DNA from: an uncultured Amylibacter sp.
GTDB taxonomy: Bacteria > Pseudomonadota > Alphaproteobacteria > Rhodobacterales > Rhodobacteraceae
DNA length: 64,000 nt
Direction: 5' to 3'
Assembly (NCBI GenBank): GCA_943846615.1
Contig: OX044354.1
Location: 1,567,001-1,631,000 of the forward strand
Shown here piece after piece: positions 54,656 through 63,306 of the stretch; the first letter of the stretch is position 1; every line of letters starts with the position of its first letter. Both the position numbers and the translations under genes were made by a program. The notes under the pieces were generated by a model. The model saw nothing but the letters and a program-made list of their open reading frames with translations, did no database searches and was not told the DNA's origin.

Positions 54656-56058
54656 GGTTTATGCACTGCCGCGAATTTTTCCAGCTCACGGCGCACATGT
54701 TGGAAAATAGGTGCCCAACTGCCAGGTCTATCCTTGGTGAACAGACGCATATCGGGATACCACGGTGTTTTGATCCCATCCGCATAATACCAAAACGGCA
54801 GGTGTTTTAACAAACACCAAACGGGCGTGCTGGTGGAACCAGACAAATGCGCAACCGCGCTGTCGATGGTGATGATCAAATCCAACTGTTCCATAAAGGC
54901 GGCACTGTCCGCCAAATCACGATCCGAATTGGATACATCCAAAATCTGTTCCTTGGCAGGGGATGTGTTTAACACCGTGGGCATATCACCCTTGTACAGC
55001 GAAAACATCTGAATATTTGGAATGTCAGACAGGCGCAAAAACTGTTGAATGGGGAACGATCGCAGATGGTTTTCAGGGAATTTTGGATTACCTGTCCACA
55101 AAACGCCAACCTTCATTTTATTCTTGTGTGGCGCTAAAATTTTCGCCGCACGCCCCACGGATGATTTCGGCAAATTGAATGTCGCGGGCGGGGGCAATGT
55201 TTCAGGGGTCGATTTAAAAAACAGTGGCAGGTCGAACGAACAAACCTCCACGTCGGCGACGGGGGTATTATCCGACCGATCCATAATCACATCGACGTGC
55301 GGATTGTTTTTCAACAACCGATGCAACGGCTTTGCCACCGCCACATAAATTTTATCAGGGTTCATGGACGCCAACATGGGCAGGTATCGCAACATAATAA
55401 TGCCGTCGCCCAAACCCTGTTCACAGGTCAACATAATGGTGCGACCCGTCAGATCATCACCTTCCCATAGGGGCAGTTTATATTTGCGTTTATGCCATCC
55501 CAGTGCGGTCGCTTTGGTGCCGCGATCCCAGCTTTCTTTGAGAAACGTCAGGCCCTTCACGTAATTCTGTGCCGACAAATGCACATATGCTTCGTTGGAT
55601 CGGTTTGTTTCCGCCATCAAATTAGGTGCAATATTTTCGCGCACAGTCTGATACACAGCCAACGCATCTTCATAGCGTCCCGAGTATCGATGCAACCGAC
55701 ATAAATCTAATTTATGATGATTGTTATTCGGCTCTTCGGCAATGGCCTCTTCGACCAGTTGATATGCCTTTCCCATGCGAAAACCGCGGGCGTGAATAAC
55801 ACCAATGTGGGATTTCATCCCCGCCGACAGGGGCGCGCCTTTTAAGACCTTATTGTAACAGGAAATCGCCCGCTTCCAGTCCTTCTCTTTGGCATAGAGT
55901 TCCGCCAATTTGGCCCAAGCGCTCCAGTTTTCCGGCTCCGCTTTAACAGTTTCGCGCAGGGTTTCCATTTTCGTTTTTTGAATACCGCGCATCACGCCTT
56001 TGCCAATGGCAATTTTGGCGGACTTGTTCGTTTTAATCGTAATCGGTTTTGAAGCCAC
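54652..56058 (-). CDS. TPR glycosyltransferase (GT9-like)
   Basis: A 468-residue protein: N-terminal TPR-like repeats (about residues 30-170) and a C-terminal heptosyltransferase-like domain (MLTCEQGLGDGIIMLRYLPML, VGVLWTGNPKFPENHLRSFPI, LIITIDSAVAHLSGSTSTPVWCLL). It probably adds a sugar to a surface polysaccharide or protein. It lies beside a DUF6165 gene and near a TPR-sulfotransferase, suggesting shared surface decoration. Confidence 0.86.
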   Translation of the reverse strand: MASKPITIKTNKSAKIAIGKGVMRGIQKTKMETLRETVKAEPENWSAWAKLAELYAKEKDWKRAISCYNKVLKGAPLSAGMKSHIGVIHARGFRMGKAYQLVEEAIAEEPNNNHHKLDLCRLHRYSGRYEDALAVYQTVRENIAPNLMAETNRSNEAYVHLSAQNYVKGLTFLKESWDRGTKATALGWHKRKYKLPLWEGDDLTGRTIMLTCEQGLGDGIIMLRYLPMLASMNPDKIYVAVAKPLHRLLKNNPHVDVIMDRSDNTPVADVEVCSFDLPLFFKSTPETLPPPATFNLPKSSVGRAAKILAPHKNKMKVGVLWTGNPKFPENHLRSFPIQQFLRLSDIPNIQMFSLYKGDMPTVLNTSPAKEQILDVSNSDRDLADSAAFMEQLDLIITIDSAVAHLSGSTSTPVWCLLKHLPFWYYADGIKTPWYPDMRLFTKDRPGSWAPIFQHVRRELEKFAAVHKP

Positions 56059-56119
56059 TTAAGCCTCCGAAAAATATTGTTTCCTTACAACTGGTATACC
56101 TGATTGCGCATTGCAACCA

Positions 56120-56148
56120 AAAAGACCCACCAAATTGGCGGGCCTTTT
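56120..56148 (-). terminator. Intrinsic terminator of the CenR-like regulator gene
   Basis: On the minus strand AAAAGGCCCGCCA - att - TGGTGGGTCTTTT pairs over 13 positions with two G-U wobbles, then TTTGG. It lies 21 bases after the regulator stop. Confidence 0.9.
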
Positions 56149-56168
56149 ACAGGGAGGATCTTAATTTT

Positions 56169-56855
56169 CTACGCTGACAGGCGGTAACCACCTGATTCTG
56201 TCACCAACAAACGTGCGTTCGATGGATCGGGTTCAATTTTCTGGCGCAGGCGGTAAATATGGGTTTCCAACGTATGCGTGGTCACACCCGCATTGTATCC
56301 CCAAACCTCGTGCAACAGGGTATCACGTGGCACAACACCATCGGATGCGCGGTACAGGAACTTCAAAATATTGGTTTCCTTCTCCGTCAGGCGAATTTTC
56401 TTCTCGTCTTCGGTTAACAACATCTTCGCCGCTGGCTTAAATGTGTATGGTCCCAAATTGAAAACGGCATCTTCGGATTGCTCGTGCTGACGTAACTGCG
56501 CACGCAGACGTGCCAACAAAACAGGGAACTTGAACGGTTTCGATACATAATCATTCGCACCCGCATCCAGGCCGTAAATCGTATCTGCATCGGTATCTTG
56601 GGCCGTTAACATCACAATCGGGCATTTCACGCCTTGTTTGCGCATCAAGCGACACAATTCGCGTCCATCCATATCAGGCAGACCAACATCCAAAATCACC
56701 AAATCATACAGCTGCTCTTTGGCGCGTTCCAAACCGGATGTGCCATCTTCGGCTTCAAAAACATCGAATTCTTCGGTTAAAACCAGCTGATCCGCCAATG
56801 CTTCGCGCAAATCGCCATCATCATCGACCATCAAAATTTTCTTTAGATTTTGCAT
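56169..56855 (-). CDS. OmpR-family response regulator, CenR-like
   Basis: A 228-residue regulator: receiver with MVDDDGDLREAL, VILDVGLPDMDG (phospho-Asp) and YVSKPFK (Lys), then a winged helix with KETNILKFLYRASDGVVPRD and TLETHIYRLRQKIEPD. The sequence pattern LLHEVWGYNAGVTTHTLETHIYRLRQ resembles CenR, the alphaproteobacterial envelope regulator; orthology is inferred. The ATG at 56855 follows GGAGG by 8 bases; an upstream in-frame ATG is less likely. A strong terminator follows. Confidence 0.88.
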   Translation of the reverse strand: MQNLKKILMVDDDGDLREALADQLVLTEEFDVFEAEDGTSGLERAKEQLYDLVILDVGLPDMDGRELCRLMRKQGVKCPIVMLTAQDTDADTIYGLDAGANDYVSKPFKFPVLLARLRAQLRQHEQSEDAVFNLGPYTFKPAAKMLLTEDEKKIRLTEKETNILKFLYRASDGVVPRDTLLHEVWGYNAGVTTHTLETHIYRLRQKIEPDPSNARLLVTESGGYRLSA

Positions 56856-57023
56856 ATTCCATACCTCCATGGGCGTTTCTTGCACTTAATTTGGGGCTTT
56901 TGCCGTCAAACGACAAGGGAATGCGGCGATCCTCACAGGCTCGTGTCGAAAATCGCCCAAATATTTCATATTCCAACTCCTGCGGATATAGGGCACAACG
57001 TTTCTGTAACAATTGAAAGCACA

Positions 57024-58106
57024 ATGATGTCCATCGCCCTGACCCCCTTTGAACAAGTGGCGCGTATGCGTTCAGATCTGCGTATGGGCGCGGCTGTGGT
57101 GTTGTGCGCGGGTGATAAACAATGGATGGCAGCGGCCAGTGAAACGATTACTCCTGAACGATTTGATGCAATGCGTGCTATGGGGGCGTTGGAATTAACC
57201 ATCACCGATTGGCGTGCAAAAACACTGTCCACTTGGGCCACCGACGGCGACATTGCGCGGTTTAGCGTACCCTCGGACAAGGGCCTTCCATGGGTGCAAT
57301 CCATGTCCGATCCCAGCGACGACCTCAGCAATCCACTTAAGGGGCCGTTCTCCCCGATCATGGGCGGTTCCGCCGATGCACATCGTGTGGCACTGGCAAT
57401 CTGTAAATTGGCACATCTTTTACCGTCGGCAATTTTGGTTGACGTCTCTGGTCAGGATTTATGCGGCTTGGACGCGGTTGAACTGGACGTGATCCAACAG
57501 GCCATTGCCGACCCAGCCACGCAACTCACTGAAATCTCTGTCGCTAACGTGCCTTTGCGCGTATCGCACGCCAGCCGCGTACATGTTTTCCGCCCGCTTG
57601 ATGGCGGCGAAGAACACTATGCCATCGAAATCGGAAACCCAGATCGTTCAAAACCGGTGCTGTCACGCCTACACTCGGCCTGTTTTACAGGCGATCTAAT
57701 CGGCAGTTTGAAATGCGACTGCGGCCCCCAATTAAACGCGGCCCTAGAAAATATCGCTGCCGATGGCGCAGGCGTATTGCTGTATATGAACCAAGAGGGC
57801 CGCGGTATCGGCTTGGCAAATAAAATGCGCGCATACGCATTGCAGGATCAGGGCTTTGATACCGTGGAAGCAAACCACCGCCTCGGTTTCGAAGACGACG
57901 AACGCAATTTCAAACTGGGCGCGGAAATATTGCGCCTAATGGGTTTTTCATCCGTGCGCCTGATGACAAACAACCCTGCCAAAACGGCATCAATGGAGGC
58001 GGCGGGAATTTCCGTAGCTGAACGTGTGACACTAAAGGTCGGCGAGAACGCCCACAATCACGAATACCTAAAAACCAAGGCCAAAAAGAGCGGTCACATC
58101 CTATGA
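57024..58106 (+). CDS. ribA: GTP cyclohydrolase II
   Basis: A 360-residue protein. The C-terminal half (about 160-360) carries the GTP cyclohydrolase II site: zinc cysteines in HSACFTGDLIGSLKCDCGPQL, NQEGRGIGL (catalytic Arg/Glu), and TNNPAKTASMEAAGI. The N-terminal 150 residues look like a degenerate DHBP-synthase-like domain without its catalytic motif. It makes the first riboflavin intermediate. It overlaps an L,D-transpeptidase gene by ATGA. A second in-frame ATG directly follows the first. Confidence 0.92.
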   Translation: MMSIALTPFEQVARMRSDLRMGAAVVLCAGDKQWMAAASETITPERFDAMRAMGALELTITDWRAKTLSTWATDGDIARFSVPSDKGLPWVQSMSDPSDDLSNPLKGPFSPIMGGSADAHRVALAICKLAHLLPSAILVDVSGQDLCGLDAVELDVIQQAIADPATQLTEISVANVPLRVSHASRVHVFRPLDGGEEHYAIEIGNPDRSKPVLSRLHSACFTGDLIGSLKCDCGPQLNAALENIAADGAGVLLYMNQEGRGIGLANKMRAYALQDQGFDTVEANHRLGFEDDERNFKLGAEILRLMGFSSVRLMTNNPAKTASMEAAGISVAERVTLKVGENAHNHEYLKTKAKKSGHIL

Positions 58107-58615
58107 CCCCGCGTATCCAAGATCTGGTCGTCACCCATTGGGGCGCACGGTTCATGGGACAAAACCTACCTGTATCCATCGGGCGCGGAGGGATTGCGCA
58201 AAAGGTGGGCGAGGGCGACGGTATCACCCCCATCGGTACATTTAATATCTGTAGGATCGGATATCGGAATGACCGCGTGGATTTTGATGCGCCAAATATC
58301 TACCAACGCCCAATTGGCTTGAACGACGTTTGGTCGGATGATCCCAAGGATCCAAATTATAATCACAACGCAAACGCCCACTCATACCCATTCAGCCACG
58401 AAAAACTGCGTCGTTCGGATGGGTTATATGATGCGTTTGGCATCTTGGATTACAACTGGCCCAACGCCACGGCGGGTAGGGGGAGTGCGATTTTCATCCA
58501 CGCATGGCGAAAACCACGCCACCGCACCGAAGGTTGCATCGCCTTCGCTCCCGAAACTCTATTCTGGATTCTTTCAAATTGGCAAAAAAACAGCCGCGTG
58601 ATTATCCGTGGCTAA
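58103..58615 (+). CDS. L,D-transpeptidase (YkuD family), no signal seen
   Basis: A 170-residue protein with GDGITPIGTFNICRIGY and the catalytic FIHAWRKPRHRTEGCIAF (His and Cys present). No obvious signal peptide, so it may be exported differently or act on cytoplasmic muropeptides. It is coupled to ribA by ATGA. It is the third YkuD protein in this window. An extragenic repeat begins 3 bases after its stop. Confidence 0.9.
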   Translation: MTPRIQDLVVTHWGARFMGQNLPVSIGRGGIAQKVGEGDGITPIGTFNICRIGYRNDRVDFDAPNIYQRPIGLNDVWSDDPKDPNYNHNANAHSYPFSHEKLRRSDGLYDAFGILDYNWPNATAGRGSAIFIHAWRKPRHRTEGCIAFAPETLFWILSNWQKNSRVIIRG

Positions 58616-58618
58616 CTG

Positions 58619-58653
58619 CTTTTTCTTGTCGAAATATCCTCGGCCCGAAGGGC
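58619..58653 (-). repeat. Extragenic repeat, copy 3
   Basis: On the minus strand GCCC-ttc-GGGC, CGAGGATATTT, four bases, CAAGAAAAAG. Between convergent L,D-transpeptidase and yggS genes, in sense with yggS. Confidence 0.65.
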
Positions 58654-58666
58654 AAGATGTTAAACA

Positions 58667-59320
58667 TCACGAATAATCGCGATCCCCAAAAATTGCGGAC
58701 CCAACGCGCACATGCGTTGCACCCAACGCCACAGCCCTTTCAAAATCACTGCTCATCCCCATGGATAATCCAGCCAATCCATTACGCTGTGCAATTTTGC
58801 GCAACAGCGCGAAATGCAACGATGGTTCTTCATCCACCGGCGGGATGACCATCAAACCTTTGACCGGTAAATCCAGCGCCAAACAATCGGCAATAAACGC
58901 ATCGGCATCGGCGGGTATAACGCCTGCCTTTTGTTCTTCTTGGCCCGTATTCACCTGAATAAACATATCCGGCGCACGTCCCTGCGCCTGAACCTCCGCC
59001 GCCAGCTTCTTCGCCAGTTTCAGACGATCAACGGAATGAATGGCATCAAACAACGCCACCGCGTTTTTAACCTTGTTGGTCTGTAACGGCCCAATCAAAT
59101 GCACCTTCGCATCTGGATAAGTTTCACGAAACATCGGCCACTTACCCTCTGCCTCTTGAACTTTGTTTTCACCAAACAATCGATGCCCTTGTCCAAGCAC
59201 AGCGGCAACGCGTTCATTTGGCTGTACTTTGGATACGGCCAATAACGCTGTGCTGCCTACGGCACGGCCTGCGGCCTCTTCTGCGGCGTGAATGCGGGAC
59301 GTAATTTCGGACAAGGACAT
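58667..59320 (-). CDS. YggS-family PLP homeostasis protein
   Basis: A 217-residue PLP-binding TIM barrel: LLAVSKVQPNERV (PLP Lys), LFGENKVQEAEGKW, HLIGPLQTNKVKNA, GLSMGMSSDFERAVALGATHVRVGSAIFG. PLPBP keeps vitamin B6 levels balanced. It shares one base with the TPR-sulfotransferase stop (TAATG), so they are cotranscribed. Confidence 0.95.
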   Translation of the reverse strand: MSLSEITSRIHAAEEAAGRAVGSTALLAVSKVQPNERVAAVLGQGHRLFGENKVQEAEGKWPMFRETYPDAKVHLIGPLQTNKVKNAVALFDAIHSVDRLKLAKKLAAEVQAQGRAPDMFIQVNTGQEEQKAGVIPADADAFIADCLALDLPVKGLMVIPPVDEEPSLHFALLRKIAQRNGLAGLSMGMSSDFERAVALGATHVRVGSAIFGDRDYS

Positions 59321-61464
59321 TATTTCAGCGTCTCGAATAGGGGTTGCAGGTGTTCCTCATACCGCTCCCACGCTTTGACGGACGATTTATAGATCGGTTG
59401 GCGCACTTGCATCACACTTAGGGTTTTGACCTGACGTTTTGATTTATGGAAATTCAGGCATTCATCCTGCCATTCCAAATCACAATAATCGATCAATTCG
59501 CGGGCGTGCTTTTCGGGATCATCAATCAAGTCTTCATACTGAATTTCCATAAACCCCTCGGGCATTTTTTCCCGCCAGAAATCGATGTTGCGCGAGAACT
59601 CTTTATAATAAGCCGCTAATACGGATAAGTCATAGGCGTATAAATGGGTGCCTTCTCGAAACTTGTTTCGATAAATAGACAATAAATTGTCACGCGGATC
59701 GCGACGTACAACGATGATTTTACAATTCGGCATCGCGGCCTTTAAAATTCCCATCCGTCTATACGTTAGGATGGATTTATCTGAAATACTCGTGCCCCCT
59801 GGAAAGTGGTGCAATAAATAGCGCCAAATACCATTTCCCAAAGCTTGCAATTCTGATTTACCAATATCAGCCAAAGGAATTAGACTTTGATCGTCTTTTT
59901 GCAAAACCTTCTGTTCGACTTTATTTGTAATGCCCACTTCACCGGCGCCAACTACATCAGAATGCGCAGAGATGATTTGTTCAACTAATGTCGTCCCGGA
60001 ACGTGGCATGCCGCAAACGAAAATTGGCTGCGCTTCAGGGTCACCGCAGTCTTTGAAATTTTTCAAGTCAAAATCTTTGAAAAATTCCATGATTGCATCA
60101 GTTTGAGAGGAAAAACCTTCGATGTCATAAGGACGTTGTGCACTGACATTATCGTTGGCACGTTTCAAATATGGGAACACACGATCAAATTGTTTTGTAT
60201 CCTCTAATGCCTTTGCAATGGCAAAGCCAAGAGTGGATTGGTCAGAAAGGCTGGTTGTCGGTTGGTCCATTAATGTGATCATCTGTTCAATGATTGGATC
60301 GCCGTCTTGGATTTTTTTTGTTGTTGCATAAAATGCAAAGCAGGTCGCTGATGTGGGGGCAAGTTCGATAGCTTTAGTGATTACCTCTAAAGCATCATCA
60401 AAACGGCCTAATTGACGTAAAATGCTTGCTTTTTGAAGAAGAATTTCGTGGTTAGAAGGGGCAAGAACAGATGCACGATCGAAATACTCATACGCGACTT
60501 CTAGTTGTTCCATTTTATTGAAAACTTCACCGATCTCGACTAAGTTGTCCGCGGTTTCGCCTTCGCGTTTCAGACCGACTTTGTAATACTTTTGGGCATC
60601 AATGTATTTGCTGGCACGGGCATGCAATTCCCCTAACGCAAGATCGATTTTCCCGCCCCTTAAATGCAATGCCTTTGCATGTTTCATCAATCCAATTGCA
60701 ATCGAGGCGTTGCCGGTTCGCGCCAATGCGTCGGCCAAATTGCAAATGCCAGAAGCAGCATGGGGGGCCGTGGAAACGGCTGTTTTGAAATGTGAGATTG
60801 AAGCGGCATAATTTCCGCATAACATTTCTGTCTGTCCCAAATTGTTATGTGCATTAAAGAAAGATGGGTTCAAGCTGGTTGCAAGCGCAAAGTATTTTCG
60901 TGCTTGATCATATTGTTTCAAATTTAAAAAGGTACGCGCCAACAGTTCGGCGGCGATAGCATTTTTTTGGTTTTTCAGTTGAAACGCTTGGGCAAGTTCA
61001 TTCGCTTGATTGTTGTCACCCTTTAACATGGCCTGTTGTATGGCATTCAATACCGATTTATCTAAGTTTCCGGCTGGAATAGACATCCCGCTCGCATTGT
61101 TCAACAGACGGTTTTGTAAACCTAATTTGACGACATTATCAATGTTGGTAGCTTTTAGTAGTTTTGCTGCCTTTTTGATTTCGTTCGGATCAACATTACA
61201 CAGAAGGCTAGGGATATAAGCATTCCAAATCCCCGGCTCATTAGGTTTAATTTTTATGGCCAGCGCGAAATGTTTAACAGATTTTGTAAACCTATTCGCC
61301 TTGAAAAGAATGCGGCCAATTTGAAAATGCACCTCTGCGATGTCTTGTTTCACATTCAGTATTTGACTGTAGATATCAAGGGCTTCCTCATCCTGGCTTT
61401 TAGACTGCAGGGTCAAAGCATTTTGATACATCTGGGTGATTTGTTGATGTGTAAGTGGAAGCAT
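59320..61464 (-). CDS. TPR-repeat sulfotransferase
   Basis: A 714-residue protein. Residues 1-440 are tandem TPR-like repeats (AEVHFQIGRILFKANRFTKSVKHF, YFALATSLNPSFFNAHNNLGQTE and others). Residues 470-714 form a sulfotransferase domain with the PAPS loop PIFVCGMPRSGTTLVEQI and IIVVRRDPRDNLLSIYRNKF. It likely sulfates a surface polysaccharide or protein. The ATG at 61464 follows AAGGA by 6 bases; an upstream extension is not supported. Region is AT-rich compared with yggS. Confidence 0.88.
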   Translation of the reverse strand: MLPLTHQQITQMYQNALTLQSKSQDEEALDIYSQILNVKQDIAEVHFQIGRILFKANRFTKSVKHFALAIKIKPNEPGIWNAYIPSLLCNVDPNEIKKAAKLLKATNIDNVVKLGLQNRLLNNASGMSIPAGNLDKSVLNAIQQAMLKGDNNQANELAQAFQLKNQKNAIAAELLARTFLNLKQYDQARKYFALATSLNPSFFNAHNNLGQTEMLCGNYAASISHFKTAVSTAPHAASGICNLADALARTGNASIAIGLMKHAKALHLRGGKIDLALGELHARASKYIDAQKYYKVGLKREGETADNLVEIGEVFNKMEQLEVAYEYFDRASVLAPSNHEILLQKASILRQLGRFDDALEVITKAIELAPTSATCFAFYATTKKIQDGDPIIEQMITLMDQPTTSLSDQSTLGFAIAKALEDTKQFDRVFPYLKRANDNVSAQRPYDIEGFSSQTDAIMEFFKDFDLKNFKDCGDPEAQPIFVCGMPRSGTTLVEQIISAHSDVVGAGEVGITNKVEQKVLQKDDQSLIPLADIGKSELQALGNGIWRYLLHHFPGGTSISDKSILTYRRMGILKAAMPNCKIIVVRRDPRDNLLSIYRNKFREGTHLYAYDLSVLAAYYKEFSRNIDFWREKMPEGFMEIQYEDLIDDPEKHARELIDYCDLEWQDECLNFHKSKRQVKTLSVMQVRQPIYKSSVKAWERYEEHLQPLFETLK

Positions 61465-61531
61465 TTTTATCCTTTGTGAAGTCAGATCCGACCATGGGTC
61501 ATTATATGTGATTTTCAAAGGATGAAAAGCA

Positions 61532-61558
61532 AAAGAGCGGGCACAAGGCCCGCTCTTT
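61532..61558 (-). terminator. Intrinsic terminator of the porin gene
   Basis: AAAGAGCGGGC - acaag - GCCCGCTCTTT is a perfect 11-bp stem; on the minus strand it is followed by TGCTTTTC. Confidence 0.85.
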
Positions 61559-61583
61559 CAAATCATAAGACTTTTAAGTCAGC

Positions 61584-62459
61584 TTAGAATGACAAAGCTA
61601 GACCCAAAGAGAATGTGTCTAAAGAAAGGCCAAAAATATCATCGCTGTCACCGTAAGCAGCCAATACTTTAGCGCCACCGCCCAAGTCGTAGTTAGCTAC
61701 TAGACCGAAACCGCTTGATGTTACGCCGCCGCCCAAGTCGAATTCACCCCAGTTAGCTGCCAATAGCAAGTCACCCATTGTGTAACCAACAGCTAGACCA
61801 ACATGGTCAATAGAATTGGAATCTGAGTAGTTAACAATGATGTCAAAGCCAGACACAGAAGTTTTAGCTGAGATACCAACACCATCAGTTGTGTCGTTTT
61901 CTTGGTAACCAAGACCAAGAGCAATAGAAGCGCCACCTAGGTCAGCAGTGTAGCGAAGACCAAGGCCAACAACGTCAGAACCAGCAGCATCAGCCATTTC
62001 GTATGATACAGCTACGCCGAAATCGCCGAATGTGTTGTCGTAACGTAGAACTTGACCGTCGTTAGAACCGTCCAAGCCACCGTTGCCGTTGTAACCAGCG
62101 TGCTCGTGGTCGTCAGCAATTCCTGAACCGATGATAGCTTCAGTCAAGCCCCAATCGAACGCACCGTCTGTGTCGCCCATTGTCAAGTTGCCGAAGCCGC
62201 CTTTGATCCATACAGAGTGTGGACCTGATTCAGAACCGATACCGCCAGAAACTTCGTCCAAGTCGATTGTCGCGCCAAATGTAAGGCCGCCATCAGTTTC
62301 ACCTGACAAAGCGAACTTAACGTCCAAGTCGTGGTGGAATACAGTGTCAGTACCGTTGTCTTTGATACCCATTTCAGCGTAACCTGAAAGTGTTACGTCC
62401 GCAGCAGCCATTCCAGCTGTTGCAACTAATGCTGTAGAAGCAATAAGTAGTTTTTTCAT
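61584..62459 (-). CDS. Rhodobacteraceae-type outer-membrane porin
   Basis: A 291-residue beta-barrel protein: signal MKKLLIASTALVATAGMAAA, then alternating strands (DVTLSGYAEMGIKDNG, FGDFGVAVSYEMADA, VGLGLRYTADLGG, SGFDIIVNYSD) ending in the C-terminal Phe strand SLGLALSF recognised by BamA. Probably the main general porin or a paralogue. The ATG follows GAGGGATT by 6 bases. Codon choice is strongly biased, fitting high expression, and a dedicated terminator follows. Confidence 0.93.
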   Translation of the reverse strand: MKKLLIASTALVATAGMAAADVTLSGYAEMGIKDNGTDTVFHHDLDVKFALSGETDGGLTFGATIDLDEVSGGIGSESGPHSVWIKGGFGNLTMGDTDGAFDWGLTEAIIGSGIADDHEHAGYNGNGGLDGSNDGQVLRYDNTFGDFGVAVSYEMADAAGSDVVGLGLRYTADLGGASIALGLGYQENDTTDGVGISAKTSVSGFDIIVNYSDSNSIDHVGLAVGYTMGDLLLAANWGEFDLGGGVTSSGFGLVANYDLGGGAKVLAAYGDSDDIFGLSLDTFSLGLALSF

Positions 62460-62728
62460 TTTTTTAATCCCTCGTAGAGTTAATCTAAGGTGCACCTCGT
62501 TCTGGAGAATCCAGTGAGTGAGGGGACAATTGCGACTTTTCGGTGCTCTGGTCAAGAAATACGAACAGGTAAATAAGCTGAAATCAGTGGTTTGGTGCAT
62601 TCATGCCACAGTGCGTTTTGGCTGCCTTTTCAAAATTCTACATCTATAGAGATGTTGAAATACAAGCTTGAGATCATACTGTTAGAATGATAGCATTTTT
62701 ATTAACTTGTACGTTGCTTGGAAAAAAC

Positions 62729-63235
62729 ATGAAGATTTCCCCGAAAATCACTCTCTTGGCCGTAGGTCTTGGTTTTGCGCTCACTGCATGTGGTGGTGGC
62801 TCAAATTCTGGATCACTCAGCGGCATTGGCAAAAGTATCAGGGATTCTGATGCCCAAGCGCCTAAAACAGAGGAAGAATTGCGTCGTGATAGTGGTAGCA
62901 AGCTTGGCGATTTGTTCACAAATGGTCGAGTGGACGACATCGGTGCCGTCAATAAATACCTATGGCATGCGGCGTTGGATGTTCTAAACTTCCTACCGAT
63001 CGAGGCAGCCGATCCATTTTCTGGTATCATCGCCTTTGGCAACGGACGCGCACCGGGTTCATCACAGGTATATCGTGCGACCGTCTTTATTACTGACCCT
63101 GCATTGGATGCACGCTCACTTAAGGTGTCGGTCACCACATCACGTGGCGCCGCCAGTGCGCAAACACAGCGCGAGATCGAAAATGCGATTCTCAGCCGCG
63201 CACGCCAGTTGCGTATTTCACGCGCGAAACTATAA
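62729..63235 (+). CDS. DUF3576-domain lipoprotein
   Basis: A 168-residue lipoprotein (signal ISPKITLLAVGLGFALTAC, lipobox LTAC) with the DUF3576 core VNKYLWHAALDVLNFLPIEAADPFSGIIAF and SSQVYRATVFITDPALDARSLKVSV. Envelope protein of unknown role, common in Alphaproteobacteria. The ATG at 62729 is preferred so that the signal peptide starts the protein; an upstream ATG at 62687 adds 14 residues. It is directly upstream of leuS with a terminator between. Confidence 0.9.
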   Translation: MKISPKITLLAVGLGFALTACGGGSNSGSLSGIGKSIRDSDAQAPKTEEELRRDSGSKLGDLFTNGRVDDIGAVNKYLWHAALDVLNFLPIEAADPFSGIIAFGNGRAPGSSQVYRATVFITDPALDARSLKVSVTTSRGAASAQTQREIENAILSRARQLRISRAKL

Positions 63236-63262
63236 GCAGGTTAAACGCCCAACCAGAATTTC

Positions 63263-63287
63263 ACGCCGGGCAATTGCTCGGCGTTTT
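63263..63287 (+). terminator. Terminator-like hairpin after the DUF3576 gene
   Basis: ACGCCGGGC - aatt - GCTCGGCGT pairs over 9 positions (one G-U), followed by TTTT. It precedes leuS by 20 bases, so it may act as an attenuator of leuS read-through. Confidence 0.7.
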
Positions 63288-63306
63288 ACGTTAAAGGTAC
63301 GAATAA

